A model generated the notes under the pieces. That model did not search any database, was not told where the DNA came from, and saw only the letters and a program-made list of their open reading frames with translations. Position numbers and translations under genes: made by a program. Below, piece after piece: positions 18,405-26,596 of a DNA stretch of 64,000 nucleotides (position 1 is the first letter of the stretch; the number at the start of each line of letters is the position of its first letter). Source of the DNA: Arcticibacter pallidicorallinus (GTDB lineage Bacteria; Bacteroidota; Bacteroidia; Sphingobacteriales; Sphingobacteriaceae); the NCBI RefSeq assembly GCF_003002875.1, contig NZ_PVTH01000002.1, forward strand, positions 372,001-436,000, read 5' to 3'.

Positions 18405-19883
18405 CTATAATCGCAAAACCTTCATTGCTTCCTCTGCAGCTACTTGCCCCGATATAATGGCTGGAGGGACGCCCGGTCCGGGGATAGTTAGCTGGCCGGC
18501 GTAAAACAAGTTCTTAACCTTTCTGGAGCGTAGCTTCGGCTTAAGAAAAGCCGTCTGCAAGAGCGTGTTTGCCAGTCCGTAGGCATTGCCTTTAAAAGAA
18601 TGATAGTCCTCGACGAAGTCCTTTATAGCATAGCTTCTCTTCACAACGACCGCGTCTTTGATTGTTTCGCCGGTCACCGTTTCAAACCTGTCGACAAGAA
18701 GTTTAAAATAGCGCTCTCTGATTTCCTCTGTGTCTTCCAGTCCGGGAGCTACCGGAATCAGGAAGAACAGGTTCTCTCCGCCTTCAGGAGCAACCGAGGG
18801 ATCTGTTTTCGATGCACAGCATACGTAAAAGAGGGGTTTTTCAGGCCATTGAGGTCTGTTATAGATCTCATCGGAGTGTTTATTGAAATCCTCGTCAAAG
18901 AAAAGACTGTGATGTGGAATGTCTTTCAGTTTCTTATTGATTCCGATGTAAAACAATAACGAAGAGGGGGAGAGTGTTCGAGTGTTCCAGTAGGCAGAGC
19001 TATAACCGCGATATTGGCTTTCAAGCAAAACCTGATCGGTATGATGATAGTCAGCGTTGGAGATGATTAGATCAGCAGGGATAAAACCAGAATCTGTTTC
19101 CAGTCCACTGGCTATTCCATTCGATACCCTAATCTTCCTAACCTCCGTGTTCAGGCGGAACTTCACCCCCTGTTCATGGGCAATCGAAACCATAGCCTTC
19201 ACAATTTCATTCATTCCGCCCATCGGATACCATGTTCCGAGTGCCAGATCTGCATAATTCATAAGGCTGTAGAGTGCCGGAGTGGTCGCGGCAGTCCCTC
19301 CCAGAAATAGCACCGGAAATTCGAGGATCTCGATGATTTTGGGGTGCTTGAAATACGATCTGGCATGGTTCCGCAGACTCGTAAAGAGCTGCAGGCGGAA
19401 GCTTGCACTGATGAGCTTAAGATCGATATACTCTGTTATGGAGTGAGATGGTCGAAATACAAAATCACCCATGCCTGTTTGGTACTTGTATTCGGCCTGC
19501 TTAAGAAAGTTATCCAAGCCCTCAGAAGCACCAGGCTCAAGCTCTTCAAACAGTTGCTTCAGCTTTGACATATGGGCGGGAACGTCGGTAAAGTCATTCG
19601 CCCCCCAGTAAACACGATACGAGGGGTCAAGCCTTTTCAGCTCATAAAAGTCTGAACTTTTCTTGCCGAATAAGTGGAAGAAGTTCTCAAATACATCAGG
19701 CATCCAGTACCAGCTTGGCCCCATGTCGAAGCGGAAACCATCTTTCGACCATACTCTTGCTCTGCCACCAGCCTGGTCATTTTTCTCATAAACAGTTACA
19801 TCATACCCCGCTTTAGCGAGAATAGACGCTGCTGACAGGCCCGCAAAGCCGGAACCAATAATAGCTACTGAAGATGTATTCAT
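18405..19883 (-). CDS. crtI: Phytoene desaturase
   Basis: This 492-residue FAD-dependent enzyme desaturates phytoene to lycopene or neurosporene at the membrane. The dinucleotide-binding motif G10-S-G12-FA-G15 is followed by YEKNDQAGGRA and FDMGPSWYWMPDVF, and the C-terminal FAD segment NLFYAGQLTIPGPGVPPAIISG is characteristic of CrtI. It is transcribed divergently from crtB, with about 73 bp between the start codons, so the two core genes probably share a control region. Similar CrtD-type desaturases exist, but the position next to crtB supports CrtI. Confidence 0.93.
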   Translation of the reverse strand: MNTSSVAIIGSGFAGLSAASILAKAGYDVTVYEKNDQAGGRARVWSKDGFRFDMGPSWYWMPDVFENFFHLFGKKSSDFYELKRLDPSYRVYWGANDFTDVPAHMSKLKQLFEELEPGASEGLDNFLKQAEYKYQTGMGDFVFRPSHSITEYIDLKLISASFRLQLFTSLRNHARSYFKHPKIIEILEFPVLFLGGTAATTPALYSLMNYADLALGTWYPMGGMNEIVKAMVSIAHEQGVKFRLNTEVRKIRVSNGIASGLETDSGFIPADLIISNADYHHTDQVLLESQYRGYSSAYWNTRTLSPSSLLFYIGINKKLKDIPHHSLFFDEDFNKHSDEIYNRPQWPEKPLFYVCCASKTDPSVAPEGGENLFFLIPVAPGLEDTEEIRERYFKLLVDRFETVTGETIKDAVVVKRSYAIKDFVEDYHSFKGNAYGLANTLLQTAFLKPKLRSRKVKNLFYAGQLTIPGPGVPPAIISGQVAAEEAMKVLRL

Positions 19884-19956
19884 ATAACGGTAAATGTAAC
19901 CTCAAAAACTTTTAAAGCAAAATTTCGTATTATTGGTAAATGAGGCACTACATTTT

Positions 19957-20793
19957 ATGATGGATTTGTATAATTACTCGTGTTTTGAGTGCAGTAAGCT
20001 CATCACAAAAACCTACAGTACCTCTTTTAGTCTTGGTATTCGCACCTTTCACAAAGATCTCCGTAACCCAATTTACGCCATCTACGGATTCGTCAGGTAC
20101 GCAGATGAGATAGTGGATACCTTTCATGAATACGATAAAGTGGAAATGATCCGCCAGTTTGGCCTGGATACCTATCAGGCTATTGAAAGGGGGGTCAGCA
20201 TCAATCCGGTGCTGCAGTCGTTTCAGCTGGTCGTAAACCAATATCAGATAGACAAGCAACTCATTCAAGCCTTTCTGCACTCCATGGAGATGGATCTGCA
20301 AAAAGTTGCTTATACCGACGAGCTGTTCAAAGAATACATTTATGGTTCAGCCGAAGTAGTAGGACTTATGTGTCTGAAGGTTTTCTGCCACGGTCAGGAA
20401 GGTCTGTATGCAACGCTTTTGCCCTCGGCCAGACGACTGGGTTCTGCATTCCAGAAGATTAATTTCCTCAGGGATATACAAGCCGATTATGAGGAGCGGG
20501 GAAGGGTGTACTTTCCGGATGTTGACTTTCTAAGGTTCAGTGAGGCCGACAAAAAGCTTATCGAGGAAGACATTCGGATAGACTTTGATGAAGGCCTTGC
20601 CGGAATACGTAAGCTGCCCCGGAAATCTCGTGCAGGTGTCTATGTTGCCTATCTTTACTATCTGGAGCTTTTCTATAAGATAAAATCAAAGTCGGCCGGT
20701 ACTCTGGCAGCCGAGCGAATCCGGGTGTCCGACAAGAGGAAAATATGGTTGCTCGGACAGGCTCTGTTTAAAGAGAAGATAATAGGTTTATGA
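19957..20793 (+). CDS. crtB: Phytoene synthase
   Basis: CrtB condenses two geranylgeranyl diphosphates to phytoene. With the ATG at 19957 the product has 278 residues and both Asp-rich metal-binding motifs: D50-EIV-D54 in YADEIVDTF and D173-IQA-D177 in LRDIQADYEERGRVYFP. A TTG at 19933 is open but adds eight unrelated residues. A near-match to the -7 consensus at 19929-19936 would put transcription start between the two. Its stop overlaps the next start (ATGA), so it leads a four-gene translationally coupled operon. Confidence 0.92.
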   Translation: MMDLYNYSCFECSKLITKTYSTSFSLGIRTFHKDLRNPIYAIYGFVRYADEIVDTFHEYDKVEMIRQFGLDTYQAIERGVSINPVLQSFQLVVNQYQIDKQLIQAFLHSMEMDLQKVAYTDELFKEYIYGSAEVVGLMCLKVFCHGQEGLYATLLPSARRLGSAFQKINFLRDIQADYEERGRVYFPDVDFLRFSEADKKLIEEDIRIDFDEGLAGIRKLPRKSRAGVYVAYLYYLELFYKIKSKSAGTLAAERIRVSDKRKIWLLGQALFKEKIIGL

Positions 20794-21302
20794 TCAAGTT
20801 TTTTTTATTGTTTCTGCTGTTTCCCCTGTCGGTCTCTTCAACAGAGCTCGATAAAGTCCGGGTGCAGTTCTATCAGGCTGTTGAGAATAAGGAAGTTGCA
20901 GGCAAATTCTTTGAGCGTATGAAGCTTGAGCAGGGAATCAGTCCGGTTCATCTAGCCTATTATGGTTCCGCCCAAACACTAATGGGGAAGCATGCCTGGA
21001 ATCCTTACCAGAAGCTCACATATCTTAAAAGTGGTATGGAGGTGCTCTCTACCGCTTCGAAGAAAGTTCCCGAGAATCTTGAAATCCGATTTCTAAGGTT
21101 CAGTATTGAACACTATCTGCCTGGATTTCTAGGCATGAGCAAGCATCTTGATGAAGATCGGAAAAAGATTGTCAGCCTGGTTCAAAAGCGCCAGTTCGGA
21201 TCGCTCCCTAAGGCTGTTCTAAAAGACATGGTCACCTTTGTTATCAAAAGCGGCAGAGCAAAGGGGGAAGAGCTGGATATCTTAAACCAATTTATGAAAT
21301 GA
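20790..21302 (+). CDS. Secreted protein of unknown function in the carotenoid operon
   Basis: This 170-residue protein has an N-terminal signal peptide (hydrophobic residues about 2-15, cleavage near SVSS/TE) and an otherwise helical, Lys-rich mature part with no cysteine pair and no recognised motif. It overlaps crtB by 4 bp upstream and the cyclase gene by 4 bp downstream, so it is made in step with the carotenoid enzymes. The helical, repeat-like make-up resembles a TPR-like scaffold, but this is only an impression. A role in carotenoid handling or enzyme assembly at the membrane is inferred from position alone. Confidence 0.75.
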   Translation: MIKFFLLFLLFPLSVSSTELDKVRVQFYQAVENKEVAGKFFERMKLEQGISPVHLAYYGSAQTLMGKHAWNPYQKLTYLKSGMEVLSTASKKVPENLEIRFLRFSIEHYLPGFLGMSKHLDEDRKKIVSLVQKRQFGSLPKAVLKDMVTFVIKSGRAKGEELDILNQFMK

Positions 21303-21982
21303 ACGAAAAATATACTTACCTGTTAATCAATTTCCTCACGGTAATATTTCCGGTTCTGTTGTCCTTTGATAAAAATGTGCATTTTTATAAGAACTGGAAA
21401 TACATCTTTCCTGCGCAGGTAATCAGCGGTTTGTGCTTTCTGCTTTGGGATTATATCTTCACTTTATATGATGTATGGTCTTTCAATAGCCGGTATGTAA
21501 CAGGGATCTATTTTCTCAATCTACCCATTGAAGAAATCCTGTTCTTCGTCACGGTACCTTTCTCTTGTATATTTATCTATGAATGCCTGAACTTTTATGT
21601 CAGGAAAGATGTTTTGGCGAAAGCCAGTCTGCCGATCACGCACGGATTGACAGCGCTTTCGGTCATTCTTCTTGTGTTTTACCACGACCGCGTCTATACC
21701 CTGATTACGTTTGGTTTGCTTCTGGCGAACTGCGTCTATGTGTATCTGAGGAAACCGGACAATATGGGTCGTTTTTACCTCGCATTTTTGGTGTCCATGT
21801 TCCCGTTCTATATCGTGAACGGAATATTGACCTCATTGCCGATCGTAATGTATAATGATGCTCAGAACATGGGTGTCAGGATATCAACAGTGCCCTTTGA
21901 AGATCATTTTTACTCCCTTTCGATGCTGCTCATTAATATCCTGCTATTCGAATACTTCCGCAGAAGGGGTAAACGCGTATGA
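21299..21982 (+). CDS. Lycopene cyclase, fused CrtYcd type
   Basis: This 227-residue integral membrane protein has six to seven hydrophobic segments and two PxE-type acidic motifs, P76-I-E78-E79 and P199-F-E201-D202. These mark the two halves of heterodimeric CrtYc/CrtYd cyclases, here fused in one chain as in archaea, Bacteroidota and the fungal CarRP N-terminus. It forms beta-ionone rings on lycopene. Whether it closes one or both ends is not visible; the CruF hydratase in the same window suggests a monocyclic product. It overlaps its neighbours on both sides by 4 bp. Confidence 0.88.
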   Translation: MNEKYTYLLINFLTVIFPVLLSFDKNVHFYKNWKYIFPAQVISGLCFLLWDYIFTLYDVWSFNSRYVTGIYFLNLPIEEILFFVTVPFSCIFIYECLNFYVRKDVLAKASLPITHGLTALSVILLVFYHDRVYTLITFGLLLANCVYVYLRKPDNMGRFYLAFLVSMFPFYIVNGILTSLPIVMYNDAQNMGVRISTVPFEDHFYSLSMLLINILLFEYFRRRGKRV

Positions 21983-22224
21983 TGAATAGCGAACTGCCGC
22001 AATATACGATCGCTCAATTAGCCCTCCGAAATGGGCAAGACAAGCCGCAGATCTGGGTTGCAGTAGATGGCGTCATCTACGACGTCACGGAGAGTCGGCT
22101 TTGGCGAGATGGTAAGCATTATGAGCACTGGGCAGGGCAGGATTTAAGCGATGAGCTGGAAGATGCCCCTCATTCAAAGAGCGTATTCGCTCGGTTCGAA
22201 AAGGTGGGGAAGATTAAGCGATAG
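21979..22224 (+). CDS. Small cytochrome b5-like heme-binding domain protein
   Basis: This 81-residue single-domain protein matches the short prokaryotic cytochrome b5 pattern: WVAVDGVIYDVTESRLWRDGKHY at about 26-48, AGQDLS at 52-57 and PHS at 64-66, with H47, H50 and H65 as candidate heme ligands. There is no signal peptide or membrane segment. It is the last gene of the crtB operon, overlapping the cyclase by 4 bp. A role as redox partner for the di-iron ketolase CrtW or another pigment oxygenase is a guess from context. Confidence 0.75.
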   Translation: MMNSELPQYTIAQLALRNGQDKPQIWVAVDGVIYDVTESRLWRDGKHYEHWAGQDLSDELEDAPHSKSVFARFEKVGKIKR

Positions 22225-22242
22225 TCCCACCAGGGGACTATC
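22220..22242. terminator. Hairpin between the convergent crt operon and PfkB gene
   Basis: GATAGTCCC (22220-22228) pairs perfectly with GGGACTATC (22234-22242) around a 5-nt loop. The left arm contains the stop codon of the cytochrome b5-like gene. No long T tract follows on either strand, so it may terminate weakly or protect 3' ends. Confidence 0.5.
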
Positions 22243-22252
22243 ACTTCAAATA

Positions 22253-23173
22253 TTATGGTTCTATAACAAAGCTGCTGAGCGTAACAAACTCCTTTATGCG
22301 GCTCTCAACCTCTTGCTGAGTAAGATCTTTAATCCTTTCTGTTCCGAATTTTTCCACACAGAAAGACGCCAAAGCCGATCCGTAGATGACCGCGTTTTTC
22401 ATATTGTTGAAGTTAATAGTGCCAACTTTAGCCAGATAGCCTATAAATCCGCCCGCGAAAGTATCCCCCGCACCTGTTGGATCAAAAACCTCAGCTAAAG
22501 GGAGGGCTGGAGCAGAAAATACCCGCTCTGAATCAAACAGAAGTGCGCCATGCTCGCCTTTCTTAATAATCAGGTATCGCGGTCCCATCGCGATGATCTT
22601 TCTGGCAGCTTTTACCAGCGAGTACTCTCCCGATAGCTGGCGAGCCTCCGCATCGTTAATAGTCAGCACATCGACCAGCTTTAGTGTTTCCTTTAAGTCT
22701 TCCAGCGCCACATCCATCCAGAAGTTCATCGTGTCAAGAACGATCAGCTTCGGACGGTTCCGTAGCCTTTCAATAGTGGCCTTTTGTATTTGAGGGGTAA
22801 GGTTACCCAATAGAAGGTACTCACAAGTTTGGTATGATTCCGGAATGATAGGGTCGAAGTCGGCCAGTACGTTCAGCTCTGTAGCAAGTGTATCGCGACT
22901 GTTCATGTCGTTATGATACTTTCCAGCCCAGAAGAAAGATTTTTCGCCTTCCTTCACCTGCAAGCCCTCTACGTCAATCCCATGAGTGGAAAAAGTGTCA
23001 ATATCTTCTTTGTGAAAGTCGTCACCAACCACCCCAACAATCTTTACTTTATCATAAAAATATGATGCGGCGAGACTAGCGTATGTTGCTGCTCCTCCGA
23101 CGATTTTGTCTGTCTTTCCAAAAGGGGTTTCGATGGCATCGAAGGCCACCGTTCCTATAATAACTAAGCTCAT
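22253..23173 (-). CDS. PfkB-family sugar/nucleoside kinase
   Basis: This 306-residue cytoplasmic kinase belongs to the ribokinase-like family. The N-terminal GG motif appears as KIVGGAATYASLAASYF and the anion-hole/catalytic-base motif as DPTGAGDTFAGGF near residue 240. The strands around LIVLDTMNFWMD resemble the group annotated as PfkB sugar kinases close to adenosine kinase. Substrate cannot be told. It stands alone, convergent with the crt operon. Confidence 0.82.
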   Translation of the reverse strand: MSLVIIGTVAFDAIETPFGKTDKIVGGAATYASLAASYFYDKVKIVGVVGDDFHKEDIDTFSTHGIDVEGLQVKEGEKSFFWAGKYHNDMNSRDTLATELNVLADFDPIIPESYQTCEYLLLGNLTPQIQKATIERLRNRPKLIVLDTMNFWMDVALEDLKETLKLVDVLTINDAEARQLSGEYSLVKAARKIIAMGPRYLIIKKGEHGALLFDSERVFSAPALPLAEVFDPTGAGDTFAGGFIGYLAKVGTINFNNMKNAVIYGSALASFCVEKFGTERIKDLTQQEVESRIKEFVTLSSFVIEP

Positions 23174-23301
23174 AAATTATTTTTAAAAAACTTTAGGCAA
23201 ATTTGCATAAATAAATTTAAATCCCGAATATTGCAGTCCCAAAACACAGCAGTGCTGTCCGCTATTATAGGCAGCAAAGCACAAATAACCGCGTTTAATA
23301 C

Positions 23302-23375
23302 TCCTGAGTAGCTCAGCCGGTTAGAGCATCTGACTGTTAATCAGAGGGTCGCTGGTTCGAGCCCAGCCTCAGGAG
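23302..23375 (+). tRNA. tRNA-Asn (GTT), copy 1
   Basis: The 74-nt sequence folds as a cloverleaf: acceptor TCCTGAG/CTCAGGA, D arm GCTC/GAGC, anticodon stem TCTGA/TCAGA with loop CTGTTAA (anticodon GTT), T arm GCTGG/CCAGC with loop TTCGAGC, and discriminator G. CCA is not encoded. A perfect terminator hairpin follows. Confidence 0.97.
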
Positions 23376-23377
23376 CA

Positions 23378-23418
23378 AAAGGGTAAGCAAGGTAAATTTG
23401 CTTACCCTTTTCTTTTTT
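23378..23418 (+). terminator. Terminator of tRNA-Asn copy 1
   Basis: The stem AAAGGGTAAGCAA (23378-23390) pairs with TTGCTTACCCTTT (23398-23410), followed by a T-rich tract to 23418. Confidence 0.85.
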
Positions 23419-23661
23419 AACACAATCCTGACTTTCTGGTTTTCGTTAATCGCAGCCCCACAACATCTCAAGATCCCAAAGTGCTCTTTCCTTACTTCCC
23501 TTCTGAGAAAATTAATGTCCTTATTATGAAGCTTTAGCAGTTTAAAGCACGGTTTTTATGCAAACACACTTTTAAAATCAGATTTAAATCCCGAATATTG
23601 CAATCCCAAACACAGCGAAGCTTTCTTAGAAAGTGGAGCAAACATTAACCGGGTTTAGTAC

Positions 23662-23735
23662 TCCTGAGTAGCTCAGCCGGTTAGAGCATCTGACTGTTAA
23701 TCAGAGGGTCGCTGGTTCGAGCCCAGCCTCAGGAG
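23662..23735 (+). tRNA. tRNA-Asn (GTT), copy 2
   Basis: This gene is identical to copy 1 over all 74 nt, with the same cloverleaf and GTT anticodon. It lies 360 bp downstream of copy 1 and has its own terminator. Confidence 0.97.
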
Positions 23736-23740
23736 CAAAA

Positions 23741-23771
23741 GCCTTCCGGTATCAAACCGGAAGGCTTTTTT
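23741..23771 (+). terminator. Terminator of tRNA-Asn copy 2
   Basis: The perfect 10-bp stem GCCTTCCGGT (23741-23750) with ACCGGAAGGC (23756-23765) and a 5-nt loop runs into six T. Confidence 0.9.
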
Positions 23772-23799
23772 ATTTCCACCCGATCCACTTCCCTGCGTG

Positions 23800-26247
23800 C
23801 TAAAATTCATAGTTTATCCCTAAAGAGGGGATGAGGTTCCCTGATGAATCATTCAGAATGACCGGAATTCCATTACTTCCGTTCGGCTGCAGCGGCGCTC
23901 CGTCACTGGTAACAAAACTGCTGTTATCATCACTTCGCTTAAATGTGTACTTCGGGAAAGAAGCATTCTGCGTTTTAAGGATGTTTTGAATGTCGATGTA
24001 GAAGTTTAACGACGTTTTTTTCAAGTTTACTCGTTTATCTACACGAAGATCCGTTTGACTAAACGAACGGAGTCTTTCCGAATTAAGGCGGCTATAATCA
24101 AATGTTCCGGTGCCAATAGCCAGATAATTCAATTGAGAGCGAAGCATGTCGAATGGTGTATAAGGAGATCCGCCTGCAAAGCGGTATTTAAGACCCAAAT
24201 CCCAGTTATTCTTGAACTTGTAACCCAGGGTAGCAGAGAAAAGATGTTCGTTGTCCCATGAAGATGGCAGCAGTCTCCTATTCAGACCAGAAAATTTACT
24301 TCGTACATAAGTGTAACTGGCGACATAAAAAATCTTGTTCTCCAGCTTCTGCTGCGCGTAGACTTCGAATCCATATGTCTCTCCCTTGCCAATACTCAAC
24401 AGCTTTTCACTTCCAACAGATGTGTATTCAGAACCTTGATTAGCTAGTGATATTCCTGTCGCTTCTGAAACGGGGTAATCGTTGTATCTCTTAAAAAATG
24501 TTTCGAAGGTAAATCGCAAAGAGTTCTTTGGCAGGAACTGGGTCCCTAAAACATAATGGGTAGACTGTATGTAATCAAGGTCCTTGTTTGCATTTACACC
24601 ACTGTTATTCGCATATCCGAGAGCGGTATAAGGGGGGATCTTGAAGTATGTACCCACTGAAGCGTTGATGTCCCAGCGCGAATCAAGATGATAGGCAAAC
24701 GAAAGTCTTGGCGATAGTGTCTTGAGTGGATTGGTACCGTTATCGGTAAACGTATTCATATCCGTGCGTATACCCCCCGAGACTAAAAGTTTATCATTAA
24801 ATATATTCTTCGACGCTTGTGCGAAAAGCCCGTATTTCCAGAAATTAATCGCATTATCAAAGATCAGCACCCGTCCGGGCGAAATGATGTTACCCTGTTC
24901 GTCACTTACCGTGTTCGACAGTTTGTTAAAAATGTCTCCGTTATATCCTACATACTGCGTCATCAGACCGCCCGAAAGCTTCCATCCGTTAACGAATTTG
25001 TTAATATCAAACCGCAGTTTGTTTTCCATTTCCTGCGATTCAACCAGGAGGGTTCTTGTAGACTCAATTTTTTGCTCATCCTCAAACTTGTCCAGATTAT
25101 TTTCGAACATGTTGCGGCTAAGCGACACGTTCATATAGCCGTTTCTGATCTTATGGTTTAAGTTGAAACCAATGGTATAATTCCATTGGTTGATATAGGG
25201 GGTTGATCGGAGGATATACGTGTTTTCGGGTGTCGATTCTCTTGTCGGAGCAAAGTTGAAATGATCCATTGCACCTAACCCGATTGCTGTCAGTGTCGTC
25301 TTTGCGTTAAATTTATGCGTTACCTTGTACTGAAAGTCTTCAAAATCCGGACGTATCGGAAGGTCGATCAGCTTAAACAACAAGCTCAGGTAAGACTTCC
25401 TGGCTGATGCAAGGAACGTGGTTTTTTCCGATAACGGTCCCTCTAGGGTTAATACCGATTCCGTAAAGCTTATCCTGGCGTTTCCTGATAGGCGCTCAGC
25501 GTTTCCGTCTCTCTGGGTGATCACGAAGGTTGAGGCAAGTGGGTTGTCATAACGCGCGTCAAAAGCGGAAGAAGACAGCTTCAGACTCTCAATAAAAGAA
25601 ACATTTAAAATTCCCTGGGCTCCACCTGAACTTCCCTGCGTTTGAAAATGATTCAGGACAGGAATCTCTATTCCATCCAGGTAATAGACGTTTTCGTTTG
25701 GTGCGCCACCGCGTACAATAATATCGTTCCGCTCTCCTACACCATTGCTGATCCCGACTCCGGGAAGCGTCTGCACAACTTTAGAGACATCAAAGTTTCC
25801 TCCGGGATTGCTTTTGATTTCCTCAGTTGTGAGTTGCTGAACGGAGAGAGGGGTAACCATGTCGGTTGCAATCGCAGATTGTCCTTTGTTAAAGGTCACT
25901 TGCACTTCGTTTAAACTATTTACAGCGGGCTCAAGCCGGAAGTTGACAATCTGAGCATTCCCGCTTGATACTACCACATTAAATTTTTCTTCACCCAAGT
26001 ATCCTACATATCCGGCACTCAGGGTGTAAGTTCCAACAGGAACACTGATTCTGAACCTTCCGGTGCTGTCCGTCGCGGTGCTAACACCGGTACCCTTCAC
26101 CGTCACTGTCGCCCCCAGGATCGATTCATTAGTATATCTGTCAACAATGGCGCCAGTTACTAAACCTGTTCTCTGTCCGAGAACCTGCACGCTGATAAGT
26201 GAAAAGAATATAAAGAAAATGGTTCCGGTTTGGAAGCTTGCTCTCAT
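23800..26247 (-). CDS. TonB-dependent outer-membrane receptor
   Basis: This 815-residue protein has a signal peptide (about 1-24), a carboxypeptidase-regulatory-like domain (about 28-112, GAIVDRYTNESILGATVTVKG), a plug domain (about 130-240, with VVQTLPGVGIS and DIIVRGGAPNENVYYLDGIEIP) and a 22-strand barrel ending in an aromatic residue (NYEF). It imports a ligand through the outer membrane with energy from TonB/ExbBD. It stands alone without SusD or uptake genes, so the ligand is unknown. It is transcribed away from a second TonB receptor, the two starting 349 bp apart. Confidence 0.9.
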   Translation of the reverse strand: MRASFQTGTIFFIFFSLISVQVLGQRTGLVTGAIVDRYTNESILGATVTVKGTGVSTATDSTGRFRISVPVGTYTLSAGYVGYLGEEKFNVVVSSGNAQIVNFRLEPAVNSLNEVQVTFNKGQSAIATDMVTPLSVQQLTTEEIKSNPGGNFDVSKVVQTLPGVGISNGVGERNDIIVRGGAPNENVYYLDGIEIPVLNHFQTQGSSGGAQGILNVSFIESLKLSSSAFDARYDNPLASTFVITQRDGNAERLSGNARISFTESVLTLEGPLSEKTTFLASARKSYLSLLFKLIDLPIRPDFEDFQYKVTHKFNAKTTLTAIGLGAMDHFNFAPTRESTPENTYILRSTPYINQWNYTIGFNLNHKIRNGYMNVSLSRNMFENNLDKFEDEQKIESTRTLLVESQEMENKLRFDINKFVNGWKLSGGLMTQYVGYNGDIFNKLSNTVSDEQGNIISPGRVLIFDNAINFWKYGLFAQASKNIFNDKLLVSGGIRTDMNTFTDNGTNPLKTLSPRLSFAYHLDSRWDINASVGTYFKIPPYTALGYANNSGVNANKDLDYIQSTHYVLGTQFLPKNSLRFTFETFFKRYNDYPVSEATGISLANQGSEYTSVGSEKLLSIGKGETYGFEVYAQQKLENKIFYVASYTYVRSKFSGLNRRLLPSSWDNEHLFSATLGYKFKNNWDLGLKYRFAGGSPYTPFDMLRSQLNYLAIGTGTFDYSRLNSERLRSFSQTDLRVDKRVNLKKTSLNFYIDIQNILKTQNASFPKYTFKRSDDNSSFVTSDGAPLQPNGSNGIPVILNDSSGNLIPSLGINYEF

Positions 26248-26425
26248 GCGTTAGTTCGGATAAATAGTAAAACTACCAATATTCACCACATTATGTTTCG
26301 TATGGAGAGTTGATAACGGAAAAAATGGCTTTCTTCTGATGGGCCGCTGAGTAGAGACCTTCGTAAAATTCAGTCTCATCCAGTCGTTGAAGAACAGGTT
26401 TGTTACAATTATTTTTACTCAACGC

Positions 26426-26454
26426 TTGACAGCTCTGATTTATTTCTATATTTG
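26426..26454 (+). promoter_or_regulatory. Promoter of the 26.6-29.5 kb TonB receptor transcript
   Basis: TTG at 26426-26428 is followed after 18 nt by TATATTTG at 26447-26454, a full match to the -7 consensus. A start near 26460 leaves a leader of about 135 nt before the receptor ATG, holding a small ORF and an inverted repeat. In the rest of the 349-bp gap (26248-26425) I see no ORF or hairpin, and no good promoter for the divergent receptor. Confidence 0.6.
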
Positions 26455-26473
26455 TCTATCAAAACTATAGACT

Positions 26474-26554
26474 ATGAGTATTTATCTACTATCTCGGTTC
26501 CCCGCGCTACTCTGGCGCAATAGTAAAACATGTTGTCGTCGTCCTGAAAATTGA
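26474..26554 (+). CDS. Candidate leader peptide with Cys-Cys-Arg-Arg codons
   Basis: An ATG 20 bp after the -7 box opens a 26-codon frame ending in TGA at 26552-26554, 42 bp before the TonB receptor ATG. The peptide starts MSIYLLSRFPALLW and ends NSKTCCRRPEN. The codons TGT TGT CGT CGT at 26531-26542 form one arm of an inverted repeat whose other arm lies just upstream of the receptor start. This layout is that of amino-acid-responsive leader peptides, with tandem Cys codons as the sensor. Translation is not shown, and the frame is short enough to arise by chance. Confidence 0.4.
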   Translation: MSIYLLSRFPALLWRNSKTCCRRPEN

Positions 26555-26590
26555 TCCGCTATAAAACTAAATTCCTATTCAACGACGACG
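26535..26590 (+). promoter_or_regulatory. Inverted repeat linking leader-peptide codons to the receptor start
   Basis: GTCGTCGT (26535-26542), within the Cys-Arg-Arg codons of the leader ORF, is complementary over 8 bp to ACGACGAC (26582-26589), extendable by a T-G wobble to 26590. The right arm ends 6 nt before the receptor ATG at 26597, so pairing would block ribosome access. A ribosome stalled on the Cys codons would keep the stem open. The mechanism is inferred; the complementarity is direct. Confidence 0.45.
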
Positions 26591-26596
26591 TAACAA

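Larger units (their letters stand above)
23215..23735 (+). repeat. Duplicated tRNA-Asn segment, two direct copies
   Basis: Two direct repeats span 23215-23375 and 23582-23735. Each has a related 5' flank (starting ATTTAAATCCCGAATATTGC) of 87 and 80 bp and an identical tRNA-Asn. The flanks have drifted by substitutions and small indels while the tRNA parts are identical. The two downstream terminators are unrelated in sequence. About 205 bp of unrelated sequence separates the copies. Confidence 0.8.

Noticed and set aside
23302-23735. Repeated tRNA-Asn as an attachment site of an integrated element
   Set aside because: No integrase, transposase or phage gene lies near, and both copies are full-length genes with terminators.
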